Of a stretch of DNA of 64,000 bases, positions 1-7,911 are shown piece by piece. Every line of letters begins with the position of its first letter. Position 1 is the first letter of the stretch. Source of the stretch: Mucilaginibacter sabulilitoris (GTDB taxonomy: Bacteria > Bacteroidota > Bacteroidia > Sphingobacteriales > Sphingobacteriaceae). The position numbers and the translations under genes are program-made. The DNA lies in the NCBI RefSeq assembly GCF_034262375.1, contig NZ_CP139558.1, positions 1,922,001-1,986,000 on the forward strand. The letters run 5' to 3'. The notes under the pieces were generated by a model. The model saw only the letters and a list, made by a program, of their open reading frames with translations. It was not told the DNA's origin and ran no database searches.

Positions 1-1
1 A

Positions 2-856
2 CAAGGTGTGTTTACCTGGGATAACGCAGACGCGATTGTTAACTACGCGGTAAGCCACAACATGAAAGTGCGTGGGCATACCCTGGTTTGGCCATATAAA
101 ATGCCGGGATGGATTTATAAGGATGACGATAAACTGGTAAGTAAGGAGGTTTTGCTAAGCAGGTTAAAAGAGTATATTCAAACCGTTGTTAAGCGCTATA
201 AAGGGAAAACATATTGCTGGGATGTTGTAAACGAAGCAATATCTTATATACCACCCGATAAGCTCGACGCCAGAACAGATACCTTATATCAAATAGCAGG
301 AGATGAGTATATTGAAAAAGCGTTTGTTTACGCCCATGAAGCCGACCCGCAGGCAAAGCTGTTTTATAATGATAATGGAGAAGAATGGTCAAAAAAAAGG
401 CATAAGGTATATGCATTTTTGAAAAAAATGAAGCAGAAAGGTATCCCCATAAATGGCGTGGGCTTTCAGGCGCATTGGGGGATAGAAGGCTTGCCCGAGA
501 GCTATTTACGGGAAACTATAAATATGTTTGCCAAAGCGGGATTGGAAGTACAGATCACCGAATTGGATATTTCTATATACCCTAAACGCATTGATGGGAA
601 GATGGTAAGAGCGGCAGACCTTACAGGGTATAGCGACGAATACACCCAAGACTTGCAGCAAAAGCAAGCCGCCATGTTTGATATGATATTTAGGGTGTGC
701 CGCGAAAGCAAGGGAAAGGTAACGGGTTTAACCCTTTGGAGTAGTTACGATTGGCCAAACTATCTTACCCGGACGTATAAAAAAAGGAATTATCCATACC
801 TTTTTGATGACAAGCTTAAACCTAAACAAGCCTTTTATAGAGTAACCAATTTTTGA
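2..856 (+). CDS. GH10 endo-1,4-beta-xylanase, 3' part
   Basis: This is the C-terminal part of a glycoside hydrolase family 10 xylanase, which cleaves internal beta-1,4 bonds of xylan with retention. The reading frame is open to the left edge, so the true start and any signal peptide lie outside the window; the apparent GTG at base 8 is internal. Visible family signatures, numbered from that GTG, are FTWDNAD at the start, GHTLVW (about 23-28), the acid/base Glu76 in WDVVNEA, NDN (about 121-123), QAHWG, and the nucleophile Glu185 in ITELDI. The end LWSSYDWPN...PYLFDDKLKPKQAF matches the closing strand of the barrel, so the 3' end is intact. No xylan-related partner is seen downstream; its operon, if any, lies to the left. 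The family assignment is very secure; the exact substrate is inferred. Confidence 0.96.
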   Translation, partial: QGVFTWDNADAIVNYAVSHNMKVRGHTLVWPYKMPGWIYKDDDKLVSKEVLLSRLKEYIQTVVKRYKGKTYCWDVVNEAISYIPPDKLDARTDTLYQIAGDEYIEKAFVYAHEADPQAKLFYNDNGEEWSKKRHKVYAFLKKMKQKGIPINGVGFQAHWGIEGLPESYLRETINMFAKAGLEVQITELDISIYPKRIDGKMVRAADLTGYSDEYTQDLQQKQAAMFDMIFRVCRESKGKVTGLTLWSSYDWPNYLTRTYKKRNYPYLFDDKLKPKQAFYRVTNF

Positions 857-1006
857 GGTTGATAAATTTGAAGCATAATTGAAAGTAGATTGTTAACCCT
901 GGCCGAGTTTTCTTGTGGATTTTACATGAAAATAACGCTTTAAAAATGTTACAAAAATGTCTTGTAAAAGTTAATTACAACTTGTAATATTGTTATATAT
1001 ATAATT

Positions 1007-1020
1007 CTTAACGCTATAAG
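1007..1020 (-). repeat. Degenerate third copy of the sigma-flanking motif
   Basis: The sequence CTTAACGCTATAAG matches the reverse complement of the 1094-1107 motif at 12 of 14 positions. It lies about 75 bases upstream of the forward copy, giving two oppositely facing elements before the sigma gene. A regulatory role is inferred only from position and dyad symmetry. Confidence 0.4.
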
Positions 1021-1091
1021 TGTTATATCATTTTAAGAAAATATATCTAAGGATATGTATAATTGTGCATGTCTTTTTTTATACTAAATTT

Positions 1092-1107
1092 AACTTAGTG
1101 CGTTAAG
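1092..1107 (+). repeat. 16-bp direct repeat, copy 1, upstream of ECF sigma
   Basis: AACTTAGTGCGTTAAG occurs here, 60 bases before the sigma factor start, and again identically at 1750-1765 just after its stop. The core CTTA..GC..TAAG is an imperfect palindrome. It could be an operator, a promoter element recognised by the sigma factor itself, or a scar of an inserted segment. Confidence 0.55.
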
Positions 1108-1166
1108 AATGTAAAATTTCCTTAAAGCATAATTGTAAAATATAAATAAACCTACTTATATAAATT

Positions 1167-1730
1167 ATGAAAATCGAAGACGACGTATTACTGAAATTAA
1201 TACAGGGAAAAGACAGACGAGCGTATACCCTTTTGTACGAAAAGTATTATAAAACCTTAACTAACCAAGCATCCTATATTTTAAAAGATAAGATGGAAGC
1301 AGAGGATCAGGTTCAAAATTTATTTATTGGGATAATTGACGGAAAAATAGGCGTAAACATTAATTCATGTCTAAAGGCATATCTTAAAACCTGCATATAC
1401 CATAAATGCCTTATGGTTATCAATAAGGATAAAAGAGTGAAAAAACACATAGACTTATATGCAATTTCATGTAACAAAGAAATAGCTTATGACTATTTTC
1501 ATATAACAGAAACACAGCAGTGTATGGATGAGCTATTGAAAGAACTACCCATGCAAAGGTTGGAAGCTTGTAAACTGGTATATTTGCATCAAAAAAAATA
1601 CAAGGAAGCGGCTGTCGAAATGGGTATTACCGTAAATTCCGTAAAAACGCATCTACGACTGGCTGCTAAAGGTTTACGTCGTCAATTCGTTGGATCTAAA
1701 GAACAGGTAAAGAGCTTGCTTTATGCATAA
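1167..1730 (+). CDS. Orphan RNA polymerase ECF-type sigma factor
   Basis: This 187-residue protein has the layout of a group IV (ECF) sigma-70 factor. Region 2 (about 10-75) contains FxxLYEKYY and the EAEDQVQNLFI helix. Region 4 (about 120-175) has a helix-turn-helix ending in VNSVKTHLRLAAKGLRR, typical of Bacteroidota ECF factors that drive SusCD operons. It would direct RNA polymerase to a small regulon. Unlike most relatives it has no FecR-type anti-sigma gene and no susC/susD pair next to it; the neighbours are a xylanase and pheT. Its DNA is clearly more AT-rich than the adjacent pheT, which hints at a different history. The ATG follows an AT-rich leader without a Shine-Dalgarno sequence, as is usual in this phylum. 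Class is confident; regulon unknown. Confidence 0.85.
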   Translation: MKIEDDVLLKLIQGKDRRAYTLLYEKYYKTLTNQASYILKDKMEAEDQVQNLFIGIIDGKIGVNINSCLKAYLKTCIYHKCLMVINKDKRVKKHIDLYAISCNKEIAYDYFHITETQQCMDELLKELPMQRLEACKLVYLHQKKYKEAAVEMGITVNSVKTHLRLAAKGLRRQFVGSKEQVKSLLYA

Positions 1731-2239
1731 ATTTTTTTTGCATCAAAAAAACTTAGTGCGTTAAGTTATTTTGCTCTCCGATTTTGTTATGTTGAACTCG
1801 GTTTCCACTTTTTTATTCCGCGAAAATGGGACATTCTGAAGCTCATGTTATGTTTAATATCTCCTAGGTAACTTCTATTTCAACAGAGCGGCGCTTTGTT
1901 AATCTACCCCTTCTTTCTATATTCAGATTTTCTCTTGTCTTGGTAGGGATGTCTGTAGGGTAGTGCCTGATATCAGTACGGGAGATTTATAACCTGATTT
2001 TTACTGGGCCTTTTTACCGGTTTCAACCTTCCGTTCATCTAAATATAAGTTAACTTTTACTAACCCAGTTACTAGGATATCGAGCCGGCCAAAAAATAAG
2101 CGGCAGGCCGCATGCTTGAGATCGATGTACTTGATCACTCATTATAACCGATAACGGCTATTACGACTTTGATGACGAAGGGTGATTTGATTAAAATGTC
2201 AAAATTAGAAAGTCAAAAATCTTACCTATACCTTTTTCC
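1731..2239. other. Non-coding stretch between sigma factor and pheT promoter
   Basis: No open frame with protein character is visible on either strand. The first 35 bases carry the second copy of the 16-bp repeat (1750-1765). The rest shows no terminator hairpin with a U tract, no tRNA signature and no recognisable riboswitch or T-box that I can defend. Confidence 0.5.
1750..1765 (+). repeat. 16-bp direct repeat, copy 2, downstream of ECF sigma
   Basis: This is an exact second copy of AACTTAGTGCGTTAAG, beginning 19 bases after the sigma factor stop codon and in the same orientation as the copy at 1092-1107. The two copies bracket the gene exactly once on each side. Confidence 0.55.
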
Positions 2240-2276
2240 TTTGGACTTTAACCTTTCAGCCTAAATCGTATCTTTG
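2240..2276 (+). promoter_or_regulatory. Bacteroidota-type promoter of pheT
   Basis: TTTG at 2240-2243 and TATCTTTG at 2269-2276 fit the Bacteroidota housekeeping sigma consensus (TTTG, then TAnnTTTG near -7). Transcription would start a few bases later, leaving a leader of roughly 15 bases before the pheT ATG at 2297. Seen directly as sequence matches; activity is inferred. The spacing is at the long end of the usual range. Confidence 0.5.
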
Positions 2277-2296
2277 CCGATTATCATTTCTGACTA

Positions 2297-4696
2297 ATGA
2301 AAATATCATATAACTGGCTTAAAGAATTTATTGATACAGATAAAACCCCGCAGGAAATTTCAATTATCCTTACCGGTACCGGTTTGGAGGTAGAGAGTTT
2401 GGAAAAAGTACAAGCTATCCCCGGTGGCCTTGAAGGATTGGTGATTGGCTATGTAAAAGAAAGTGTTGATCATGCCAATTCTGATCACCTGCATGTAACC
2501 AAAGTTGATGTTGGCGGTCCGGAAGATTTGCAGATTGTTTGCGGTGCTGCTAACGTAGCTGCCGGGCAAAAAGTGGTAGTTGCTGTTGTAGGTACTGCCG
2601 TTTATCCTGTAACTGGCGAACCTTTTGCCATTAAAAAATCTAAAATACGCGGCGAGGTGTCTGAAGGGATGATCTGCGCCGAAGACGAAATAGGTTTGGG
2701 TACCAGTCATGAAGGTATTATGGTACTTGATTCCGATGCTCCGGTTGGCGCTTTGGCTAAAGATTACTTTAAACTGAACGACGATTACATGTACGAGATT
2801 GGCTTAACACCAAACCGTGCCGATGCTGCGTCGCACCTGGGTACTGCCCGTGATGTGGCCGCGTTTTTGAAAATAAGTATCACCAAACCCGATGTAAGCG
2901 CGTTTAAAGTAGCCAACACCAGCAGAACCGTTGAAGTAATTGTAGAGAACGAACAGGCAAGTCCGCGTTATTCTGGTTTAACCATCAGCGGGCTCGAAGT
3001 AAAGGAATCTCCGCAATGTTTAAAGGAAAGACTGGCTGTAATTGGGGTGCGTTCAATCAATAACATTGTTGATGTTACCAATTATGTGCTACACGAGTTA
3101 GGACAACCCCTGCACGCCTTTGATGCCGACGAAATAAAAGGCAACAAGGTATTGGTTAAAAATTATCCGGAAGGAACGGTTTTCAAAACATTGGACGATG
3201 TAGACCGTACGCTGTCGGAATATGATCTGATGATAGGTAATGCTGAAGAGCCGATGTGTATTGCCGGTGTTTTTGGCGGTGCACAATCGGGTGTTAAGGC
3301 ATCAACAAAAAGTATTTTCCTGGAGAGCGCTTATTTTAACTCCGTATCTGTTCGTAAAACAGCTAAAAGGCATGGATTAAAAACAGATGCGTCTTTTAGG
3401 TTTGAGCGTGGTACCGATCCGGATATGACCGTGTTTGCACTGAAACGTGCCGCGCTGTTAATTCAGCAAGTTGCGGGTGGCGAGGTATCGTCTGAAATAG
3501 TTGACATTTACCCAACTCCGGTTGAACCGTTTGCCTTTGACGTGAGTTATAAAAATATCCACAGACTAATAGGCAAGGAAATTCCGCATGCCGAAATCAA
3601 AGGCATTATTAAGGCTTTGGATATCCAGGTGGTTAACGAAACAGAAGAAGTACTGTCGCTGAAAGTGCCGCCTTATCGTGTTGATGTAACCCGCGAGGTG
3701 GACATTGTTGAAGAAATACTGCGCATTTATGGCTACAACAATATAGAGATACCTACACAGATCAGGGCCTCATTGAATAACTCGCAGCGGCCCGAGAAGG
3801 ATTTGGTGCAAAACCAGCTTTCAGATCTGCTTACTGCTAACGGTTTTAACGAGATACTGTCGAACTCGTTAACTAAATCGGCTTATTCTGATAACCTGGA
3901 TACAGCCGTGAAAATTCTGAACCCGCTGAGCAGCGATCTGGATGTGATGCGCCAGACAATGCTTTATTCCGGTCTTGAGGCTATTACCTACAACCAGAAC
4001 CGTCGTGCCGCCGATTTGAAATTTTATGAGTTCGGCAAAGTTTACAGTGTAAAGGACGATAAGTATAGCGAAGTGCAGCGCTTTTCGATATTCCTTACGG
4101 GTGCTAATGCTGCCGAGCAATGGAATCAAAAGCAAAAACCGGTATCATTCTACAACATAAAGGCTATTGTTGATGGTATTCTGGAGCGCCTGAATATTAC
4201 GGGTTATATATTGGAAGATGCTACCTGCAAAAAAATGGCGTTCGGGCTGCAGTATATGCTTAACGGCAAGCAGATGGTTAAATTTGGCGCGGTAGCAAGT
4301 ACAGCCTTGAAAAAAGTTGATGTAGATAAAGAAGTATTTTATGCCGACTTTAATTTCGACATGGTATTGGCAGCAATTCGCAAAAATAAGATCGTTTACC
4401 AGGAGGTTTCTAAGTTCCCTGCAGTACGGCGCGACTTGTCTATGCTGATAGATAAGAGCATTTCATTTAGCCAGTTAAAGCAAATAGCACAAAGAACAGA
4501 ACGCAAGTTACTGCAGGAGGTTAGTGTATTTGATGTGTACGAAGGCGACAAACTGCCTGCCGGTAAAAAATCATACGCGCTGAGCTTTATTATACAGGAC
4601 GTGGAAAAAACGCTCACCGATAAAGCTATTGATGCCATTATGCAGAAATTAATTTATAATTTAGGAAAAGAAGCCGGAGCCGAGATCAGAAAATAA
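2297..4696 (+). CDS. pheT: Phenylalanine--tRNA ligase beta subunit
   Basis: PheT pairs with PheS to form the cytoplasmic (alpha-beta)2 enzyme that charges tRNA-Phe; the beta chain carries tRNA-binding and editing domains. The 799-residue length is normal for the bacterial long form. In order one sees MKISYNWLKEF, the EMAP-like tRNA-binding domain from about 44 (GLVIGYV...HLHVTKVDVG), the B3/B4 editing region with RSINNIVDVTNYVLHELGQPLHAFD, the B5 domain (about 400-470), the catalytic-like core with RMNPLSSDLD-type sequence (NPLSSDLDVMRQTML), and the C-terminal FDX-ACB anticodon-binding domain with FPAVRRDLSM (about 705-798). pheS is not adjacent in this window. Genes for a coiled-coil protein, ZapA and RNase Y follow on the same strand. 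Confidence 0.98.
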   Translation: MKISYNWLKEFIDTDKTPQEISIILTGTGLEVESLEKVQAIPGGLEGLVIGYVKESVDHANSDHLHVTKVDVGGPEDLQIVCGAANVAAGQKVVVAVVGTAVYPVTGEPFAIKKSKIRGEVSEGMICAEDEIGLGTSHEGIMVLDSDAPVGALAKDYFKLNDDYMYEIGLTPNRADAASHLGTARDVAAFLKISITKPDVSAFKVANTSRTVEVIVENEQASPRYSGLTISGLEVKESPQCLKERLAVIGVRSINNIVDVTNYVLHELGQPLHAFDADEIKGNKVLVKNYPEGTVFKTLDDVDRTLSEYDLMIGNAEEPMCIAGVFGGAQSGVKASTKSIFLESAYFNSVSVRKTAKRHGLKTDASFRFERGTDPDMTVFALKRAALLIQQVAGGEVSSEIVDIYPTPVEPFAFDVSYKNIHRLIGKEIPHAEIKGIIKALDIQVVNETEEVLSLKVPPYRVDVTREVDIVEEILRIYGYNNIEIPTQIRASLNNSQRPEKDLVQNQLSDLLTANGFNEILSNSLTKSAYSDNLDTAVKILNPLSSDLDVMRQTMLYSGLEAITYNQNRRAADLKFYEFGKVYSVKDDKYSEVQRFSIFLTGANAAEQWNQKQKPVSFYNIKAIVDGILERLNITGYILEDATCKKMAFGLQYMLNGKQMVKFGAVASTALKKVDVDKEVFYADFNFDMVLAAIRKNKIVYQEVSKFPAVRRDLSMLIDKSISFSQLKQIAQRTERKLLQEVSVFDVYEGDKLPAGKKSYALSFIIQDVEKTLTDKAIDAIMQKLIYNLGKEAGAEIRK

Positions 4697-4710
4697 TTTT
4701 TTATCCCCGG

Positions 4711-4777
4711 AGTTTGGAATTTCGATTTGGGATTTATTTTTAATTTAGAGTTTAGGATTTAGAAATTAGAGTTTAAA
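4711..4777 (+). repeat. AT-rich decayed tandem repeat (ATTTAGAGTTT-like)
   Basis: The pheT to coiled-coil gene spacer is built of imperfect units resembling GGATTT or AGAATTTAGAG repeated several times. This is low-complexity sequence and no function is claimed. It provides the leader of the next gene, which lacks a Shine-Dalgarno sequence. Confidence 0.35.
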
Positions 4778-4782
4778 AGAAA

Positions 4783-5073
4783 ATGCCTTCTGTAGCAGAA
4801 CAGTTAAATAAGATTGTAGACAAGACCGAGCGGTTGATTGAACTTTGTGCTGCCTTACAGGAGGAAAATGATTTGTTAAAACTGGAAAGCGAGGCTTTAA
4901 CCGTTGCCCTTGATGCCAGCAAAAACAAGACAAAAGAGCTGGAAGAAAAGCTTCGTGTATTGAAACTCGCGAAATCATTTTCGGAAACAAATGAAAAAAG
5001 TCTTGACATAAAGCAAAAAATTAACGACTTTGTGCAGGAAATAGATAAGTGTATTGTATTATTGAAGAAATAG
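4783..5073 (+). CDS. Small coiled-coil protein upstream of zapA
   Basis: This 96-residue, charged, cysteine-poor protein is predicted to be almost entirely alpha-helical. Heptad-like spacing of Leu and Ile runs from about 5 to 60 (AEQLNKIVDKTERLIELC, then EENDLLKLESEALTVAL), followed by a second helix to the C terminus. It has no signal peptide or membrane segment, so it is cytoplasmic. Size and coiled-coil character recall ZapB-like division proteins, and it sits directly before zapA, with the zapA start 20 bases after its stop, so co-transcription is likely. A role as a ZapA partner or a division-ring cross-linker is an inference from context, not from sequence identity. Confidence 0.75.
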   Translation: MPSVAEQLNKIVDKTERLIELCAALQEENDLLKLESEALTVALDASKNKTKELEEKLRVLKLAKSFSETNEKSLDIKQKINDFVQEIDKCIVLLKK

Positions 5074-5093
5074 TACAAAAAGTGAAAAGCTCA

Positions 5094-5384
5094 ATGGGAG
5101 AAATCTCAATAAAAATAAATATTGCTGACAGAGTTTACCCTTTAAAGGTAAACATGGAGGAGGAAGAAATAATACGCAGGGCGGCTAAGCTGATTAATGA
5201 CCGGATAAAAGAATATCAGGAAAATTACGCGGTGAGGGATAAACAGGATCTGCTTTCAATGGCGGTGTTGCATTATGCTACATCATCATTAAAAGCCGAA
5301 AAGAAAGTTACCGTTGAAGATACCGATATAGCCGAAAAAGTTTATCAGCTGGATCATTTGCTGTCTGAATTTTTCTCAAAGTAA
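5094..5384 (+). CDS. zapA: Cell division protein ZapA
   Basis: ZapA binds FtsZ in the cytoplasm and promotes bundling of protofilaments at the Z ring. From the ATG at 5094 the protein is 96 residues, the usual length: an N-terminal beta-alpha-beta globular part (EISIKINIADRVYPLKVNMEEEEIIRRAAKLINDRI, given here in shortened form as ISIKINIADRVYPLKV and EEEIIRRAAKLIN) and a C-terminal helix ending in DHLLSEFFSK that forms the dimer coiled coil. In-frame GTG codons at 5049 and 5082 would give extended forms; the first would overlap the preceding gene, so the ATG is preferred. A probable 6S RNA and rny follow, and a zapA-6S neighbourhood is also known in other bacteria. Confidence 0.88.
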   Translation: MGEISIKINIADRVYPLKVNMEEEEIIRRAAKLINDRIKEYQENYAVRDKQDLLSMAVLHYATSSLKAEKKVTVEDTDIAEKVYQLDHLLSEFFSK

Positions 5385-5424
5385 TAAACGTTCTTTACAC
5401 ATACAGAGCACATTTAAGATTTAG

Positions 5425-5586
5425 CCGCAGTTAAATTTTAGGTTTCACTATTAAAAACTTAACGCTTCAATATTAAGCGGATCAAAGAGGCATGCGTTAC
5501 TCTGGTATTAACGTAACCATGGTCCCCAAATATCCGAAATGAGGTTTTTAAATACATGATACTTAAGAATTAGTTGCGGTTTTTTT
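5425..5586 (+). ncRNA. ssrS: Probable 6S RNA
   Basis: 6S RNA mimics an open promoter and sequesters housekeeping RNA polymerase. The zapA-rny spacer folds into one long rod. A closing helix pairs 5425-5443 with 5561-5579 (18 of 19 positions pair, counting G-U). An unpaired bubble follows (5444-5451 against 5551-5560). A second perfect helix pairs 5452-5460 with 5542-5550. An apical hairpin follows, with arms around 5491-5500 and 5512-5520. Seven T residues (5580-5586) come right after the closing helix, as expected for a terminator. The rod with central bubble, the roughly 160-nt length and the zapA neighbour all suit 6S. The identification is by structure and position, not by sequence match; another structured RNA is possible. 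Confidence 0.6.
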
Positions 5587-5618
5587 ATATACATAACCTT
5601 ACACCCTAAAAAAAGAAG

Positions 5619-7184
5619 ATGGACGTATTATTATACATTATTATCGGGCTGCTGGCAGGTGCCATTATTGGCATTGTCATTGGCCGCTTCCTGTTACGGA
5701 AGCTTTTTAAAGACCAGGAAACATCGGCACAAAATAAAGTGAAAAAGATATTAAAGGACGCTGAAAACAATGCTGAGATACTGAAAAAAAACAAATTACT
5801 CGAAGCCAGAGAGAAGTTTTTACAAATGAAAGCTGAACATGAGCAGGAAGTAAACAATAAAAACAATGCTATTAATCAGCGCGAAAACGGCGTTAAACAA
5901 AAGGAGCAGTCATTAAATCAGCGCCTGGAGAACATGAACCGTAAAGAAAGCGAACTGGATAACACCCGTAAAAACCTGGAGAAACAAACCGATATTGTTG
6001 TTAAAAAACAGGAGGAGGTTGAACATCTGAAAAATTCACATGTACAGCAACTGGAAACCATCGCTGGTTTATCTGCCGATGATGCCCGTAACCAGTTGGT
6101 TGATACCTTGCGTGAAGAGGCCCGTACCAAAGCCATGATCCAGATAAAGGATATTGTTGACGAGGCTAAACTTACCGCTACCAAAGAGGCTAAAAAGATA
6201 GTTATACAAACCATTCAACGTACGGCTACCGAAAGCGCTATTGAAAATACGGTTTCTATTTTCAACATCGAAAACGATGAGATCAAAGGCCGTATCATTG
6301 GCCGCGAGGGCAGGAATATCCGCGCGCTGGAAGCGGCAACTGGTATTGAAATTATTGTAGACGATACACCAGAGGCCATTATTCTTTCGGGCTTTGACCC
6401 GGTTAGGCGCGAAATTGCCCGTTTGGCCATGCACCGCCTTGTAACCGACGGTCGTATACACCCTGCCCGTATTGAGGAGGTTGTTGCCAAAACCAAGAAG
6501 CAGATTGAAGAAGAAATTGTAGAAATAGGTGAGCGCACCGTAATTGACCTGGGTATACATGGCTTACACCCTGAGCTGATCCGTATGGTTGGCCGTATGC
6601 GTTACCGTTCATCATACGGACAAAACCTGCTGCAGCACTCACGCGAGGTAGCCAATTTCTGCGCTACTATGGCTGCAGAACTTGGCCTGAATGTTAAAAT
6701 GGCCAAACGCGCTGGGTTGTTACATGATATTGGCAAAGTGCCTGATGACAACCCTGAGTTGCCTCACGCCATTTTGGGTATGCAGCTGGCCGAAAAATAT
6801 AAGGAGCATCCTGAAGTGTGCAACGCCATTGGCGCTCACCACGATGAAATAGAGATGACCTCTATGTTATCGCCAATTATTCAGGCTTGTGATGCTATTT
6901 CAGGTGCCCGTCCGGGAGCACGCCGCGAGGTGGTTGAAAGCTACATCAAACGTTTAAAAGAACTGGAAGAGCTGGCGCTTTCATACCCAGGTGTTGAAAA
7001 AACATTTGCTATACAGGCTGGCCGTGAGTTGCGTGTAGTGGTTGAAAGCGAAAAAATAACCGATGCGCAATCGGAGGTTTTAGCGGCAGATATATCAAAC
7101 CGGATACAAACCGAAATGACCTATCCCGGCCAGATCAAGGTTACCGTGATCAGGGAAACCCGCTCGGTAGCATTTGCTAAATAA
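5619..7184 (+). CDS. rny: Ribonuclease Y
   Basis: RNase Y is a membrane-anchored endoribonuclease that starts mRNA decay. The 521 residues have the full family layout: one N-terminal transmembrane helix (about 4-24, [19 protein letters not shown]), a long charged coiled coil (about 35-200), a KH RNA-binding domain with [10 protein letters not shown] at 224-233, and an HD phosphodiesterase domain whose metal ligands include His369-Asp370 in LLHDIGK, preceded by QHSREVANF near 340. No residue of these motifs is missing. It follows the 6S RNA candidate and is closed by a strong terminator at 7206-7243. Confidence 0.97.
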   Translation: MDVLLYIIIGLLAGAIIGIVIGRFLLRKLFKDQETSAQNKVKKILKDAENNAEILKKNKLLEAREKFLQMKAEHEQEVNNKNNAINQRENGVKQKEQSLNQRLENMNRKESELDNTRKNLEKQTDIVVKKQEEVEHLKNSHVQQLETIAGLSADDARNQLVDTLREEARTKAMIQIKDIVDEAKLTATKEAKKIVIQTIQRTATESAIENTVSIFNIENDEIKGRIIGREGRNIRALEAATGIEIIVDDTPEAIILSGFDPVRREIARLAMHRLVTDGRIHPARIEEVVAKTKKQIEEEIVEIGERTVIDLGIHGLHPELIRMVGRMRYRSSYGQNLLQHSREVANFCATMAAELGLNVKMAKRAGLLHDIGKVPDDNPELPHAILGMQLAEKYKEHPEVCNAIGAHHDEIEMTSMLSPIIQACDAISGARPGARREVVESYIKRLKELEELALSYPGVEKTFAIQAGRELRVVVESEKITDAQSEVLAADISNRIQTEMTYPGQIKVTVIRETRSVAFAK

Positions 7185-7205
7185 TATATCAGAGAAAAAA
7201 ATAAC

Positions 7206-7243
7206 AAACCCTTTCTGTCTTAAAAAACAGAAAGGGTTTTTAT
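7206..7243 (+). terminator. Rho-independent terminator after rny
   Basis: A perfect 13-bp stem (7206-7218 with 7227-7239) has an 8-base loop and runs into T residues. It lies 20 bases after the rny stop. The next gene starts only 13 bases further on, so that gene must have a very short leader or an internal start. Confidence 0.9.
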
Positions 7244-7255
7244 ATTTACATCAAA

Positions 7256-7810
7256 ATGGCTGCAAATAAACAAACAGGCTCTATTCAAAGTAGTATGCCG
7301 TCAAAAAACGGTGGGGCTGGTGATGCCCGCCAGGTTGATGTTTATTTTGCCAAGTATGCCGAAAGCCATCAAAACCATACTAACGAGGCTATTCATTTCA
7401 TTTGCATTCCGCTTATCGTGTTTAGCTTATTGGGTTTAGTTTGGTCTATTCCTTTTCCCAAACTTGATTTTTTAGGTTCATATGGTGATATGTTTAACTG
7501 GGCATCCTTCTTAATTGCCTTTAGTATTTATTACTACCTCAAGCTTTCACCGGTATTATCATACCTGATGTTGTTTATACTGTTTGGCTTTAGCTATGGT
7601 ATTATTAAGCTGGACGATTGGCACAAAGCCGGCGGCCCGGCTTTATGGCTTGTTTGTTTACTTATATTCTTTATATCGTGGATAGGGCAATTTATCGGAC
7701 ATAAAATTGAAGGTAAAAAGCCATCGTTTTTGGATGATATTAAGTTTTTACTCATCGGACCAATCTACCTGCTCCACCTCATACTTAAAAAGTTAGCTGT
7801 TCGCTACTAA
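7256..7810 (+). CDS. Mpo1-like (DUF962) membrane protein
   Basis: This 184-residue protein belongs to the DUF962/Mpo1 family, whose yeast member Mpo1 is an iron-dependent dioxygenase in fatty acid alpha-oxidation. Characteristic sequence includes YFAKYAESHQNHTNEAIHF (about 25-43), holding conserved His residues, and QFIGHKIEGKKPS near 145, with a further His in the last helix (IYLLHLILKK). Four hydrophobic segments lie between about 44 and 175, so it is an inner-membrane protein. The annotated ATG lies 13 bases after the rny terminator. An internal ATG at 7295 (residue 14) is an alternative start, because the first residues are low in conservation and little room is left for a promoter. The substrate in bacteria is unknown. 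Confidence 0.85.
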   Translation: MAANKQTGSIQSSMPSKNGGAGDARQVDVYFAKYAESHQNHTNEAIHFICIPLIVFSLLGLVWSIPFPKLDFLGSYGDMFNWASFLIAFSIYYYLKLSPVLSYLMLFILFGFSYGIIKLDDWHKAGGPALWLVCLLIFFISWIGQFIGHKIEGKKPSFLDDIKFLLIGPIYLLHLILKKLAVRY

Positions 7811-7911
7811 TAACAGGTTTTACTTAATGTTAACATTGTGGGTTAAATATAATCCTGCGTTAACATGCTGTTAATATTGTAGCCGAACCTTTGTGTTACA
7901 AATAAACACAC

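Larger units (their letters stand above)
857..1166. other. AT-rich intergenic region upstream of the ECF sigma gene
   Basis: About 310 bases between the xylanase stop and the sigma factor start have no plausible gene. The stretch is strongly AT-rich. It holds two copies of a degenerate palindrome CTTANNGCNNTAAG-like element, at 1007-1020 and 1092-1107, annotated separately. No clear rho-independent terminator for the xylanase is visible. Confidence 0.6.

Noticed and set aside
6069-6642. Long antisense frames opposite rny
   Set aside because: They are shadows created by codon bias of a strongly conserved gene on the plus strand.
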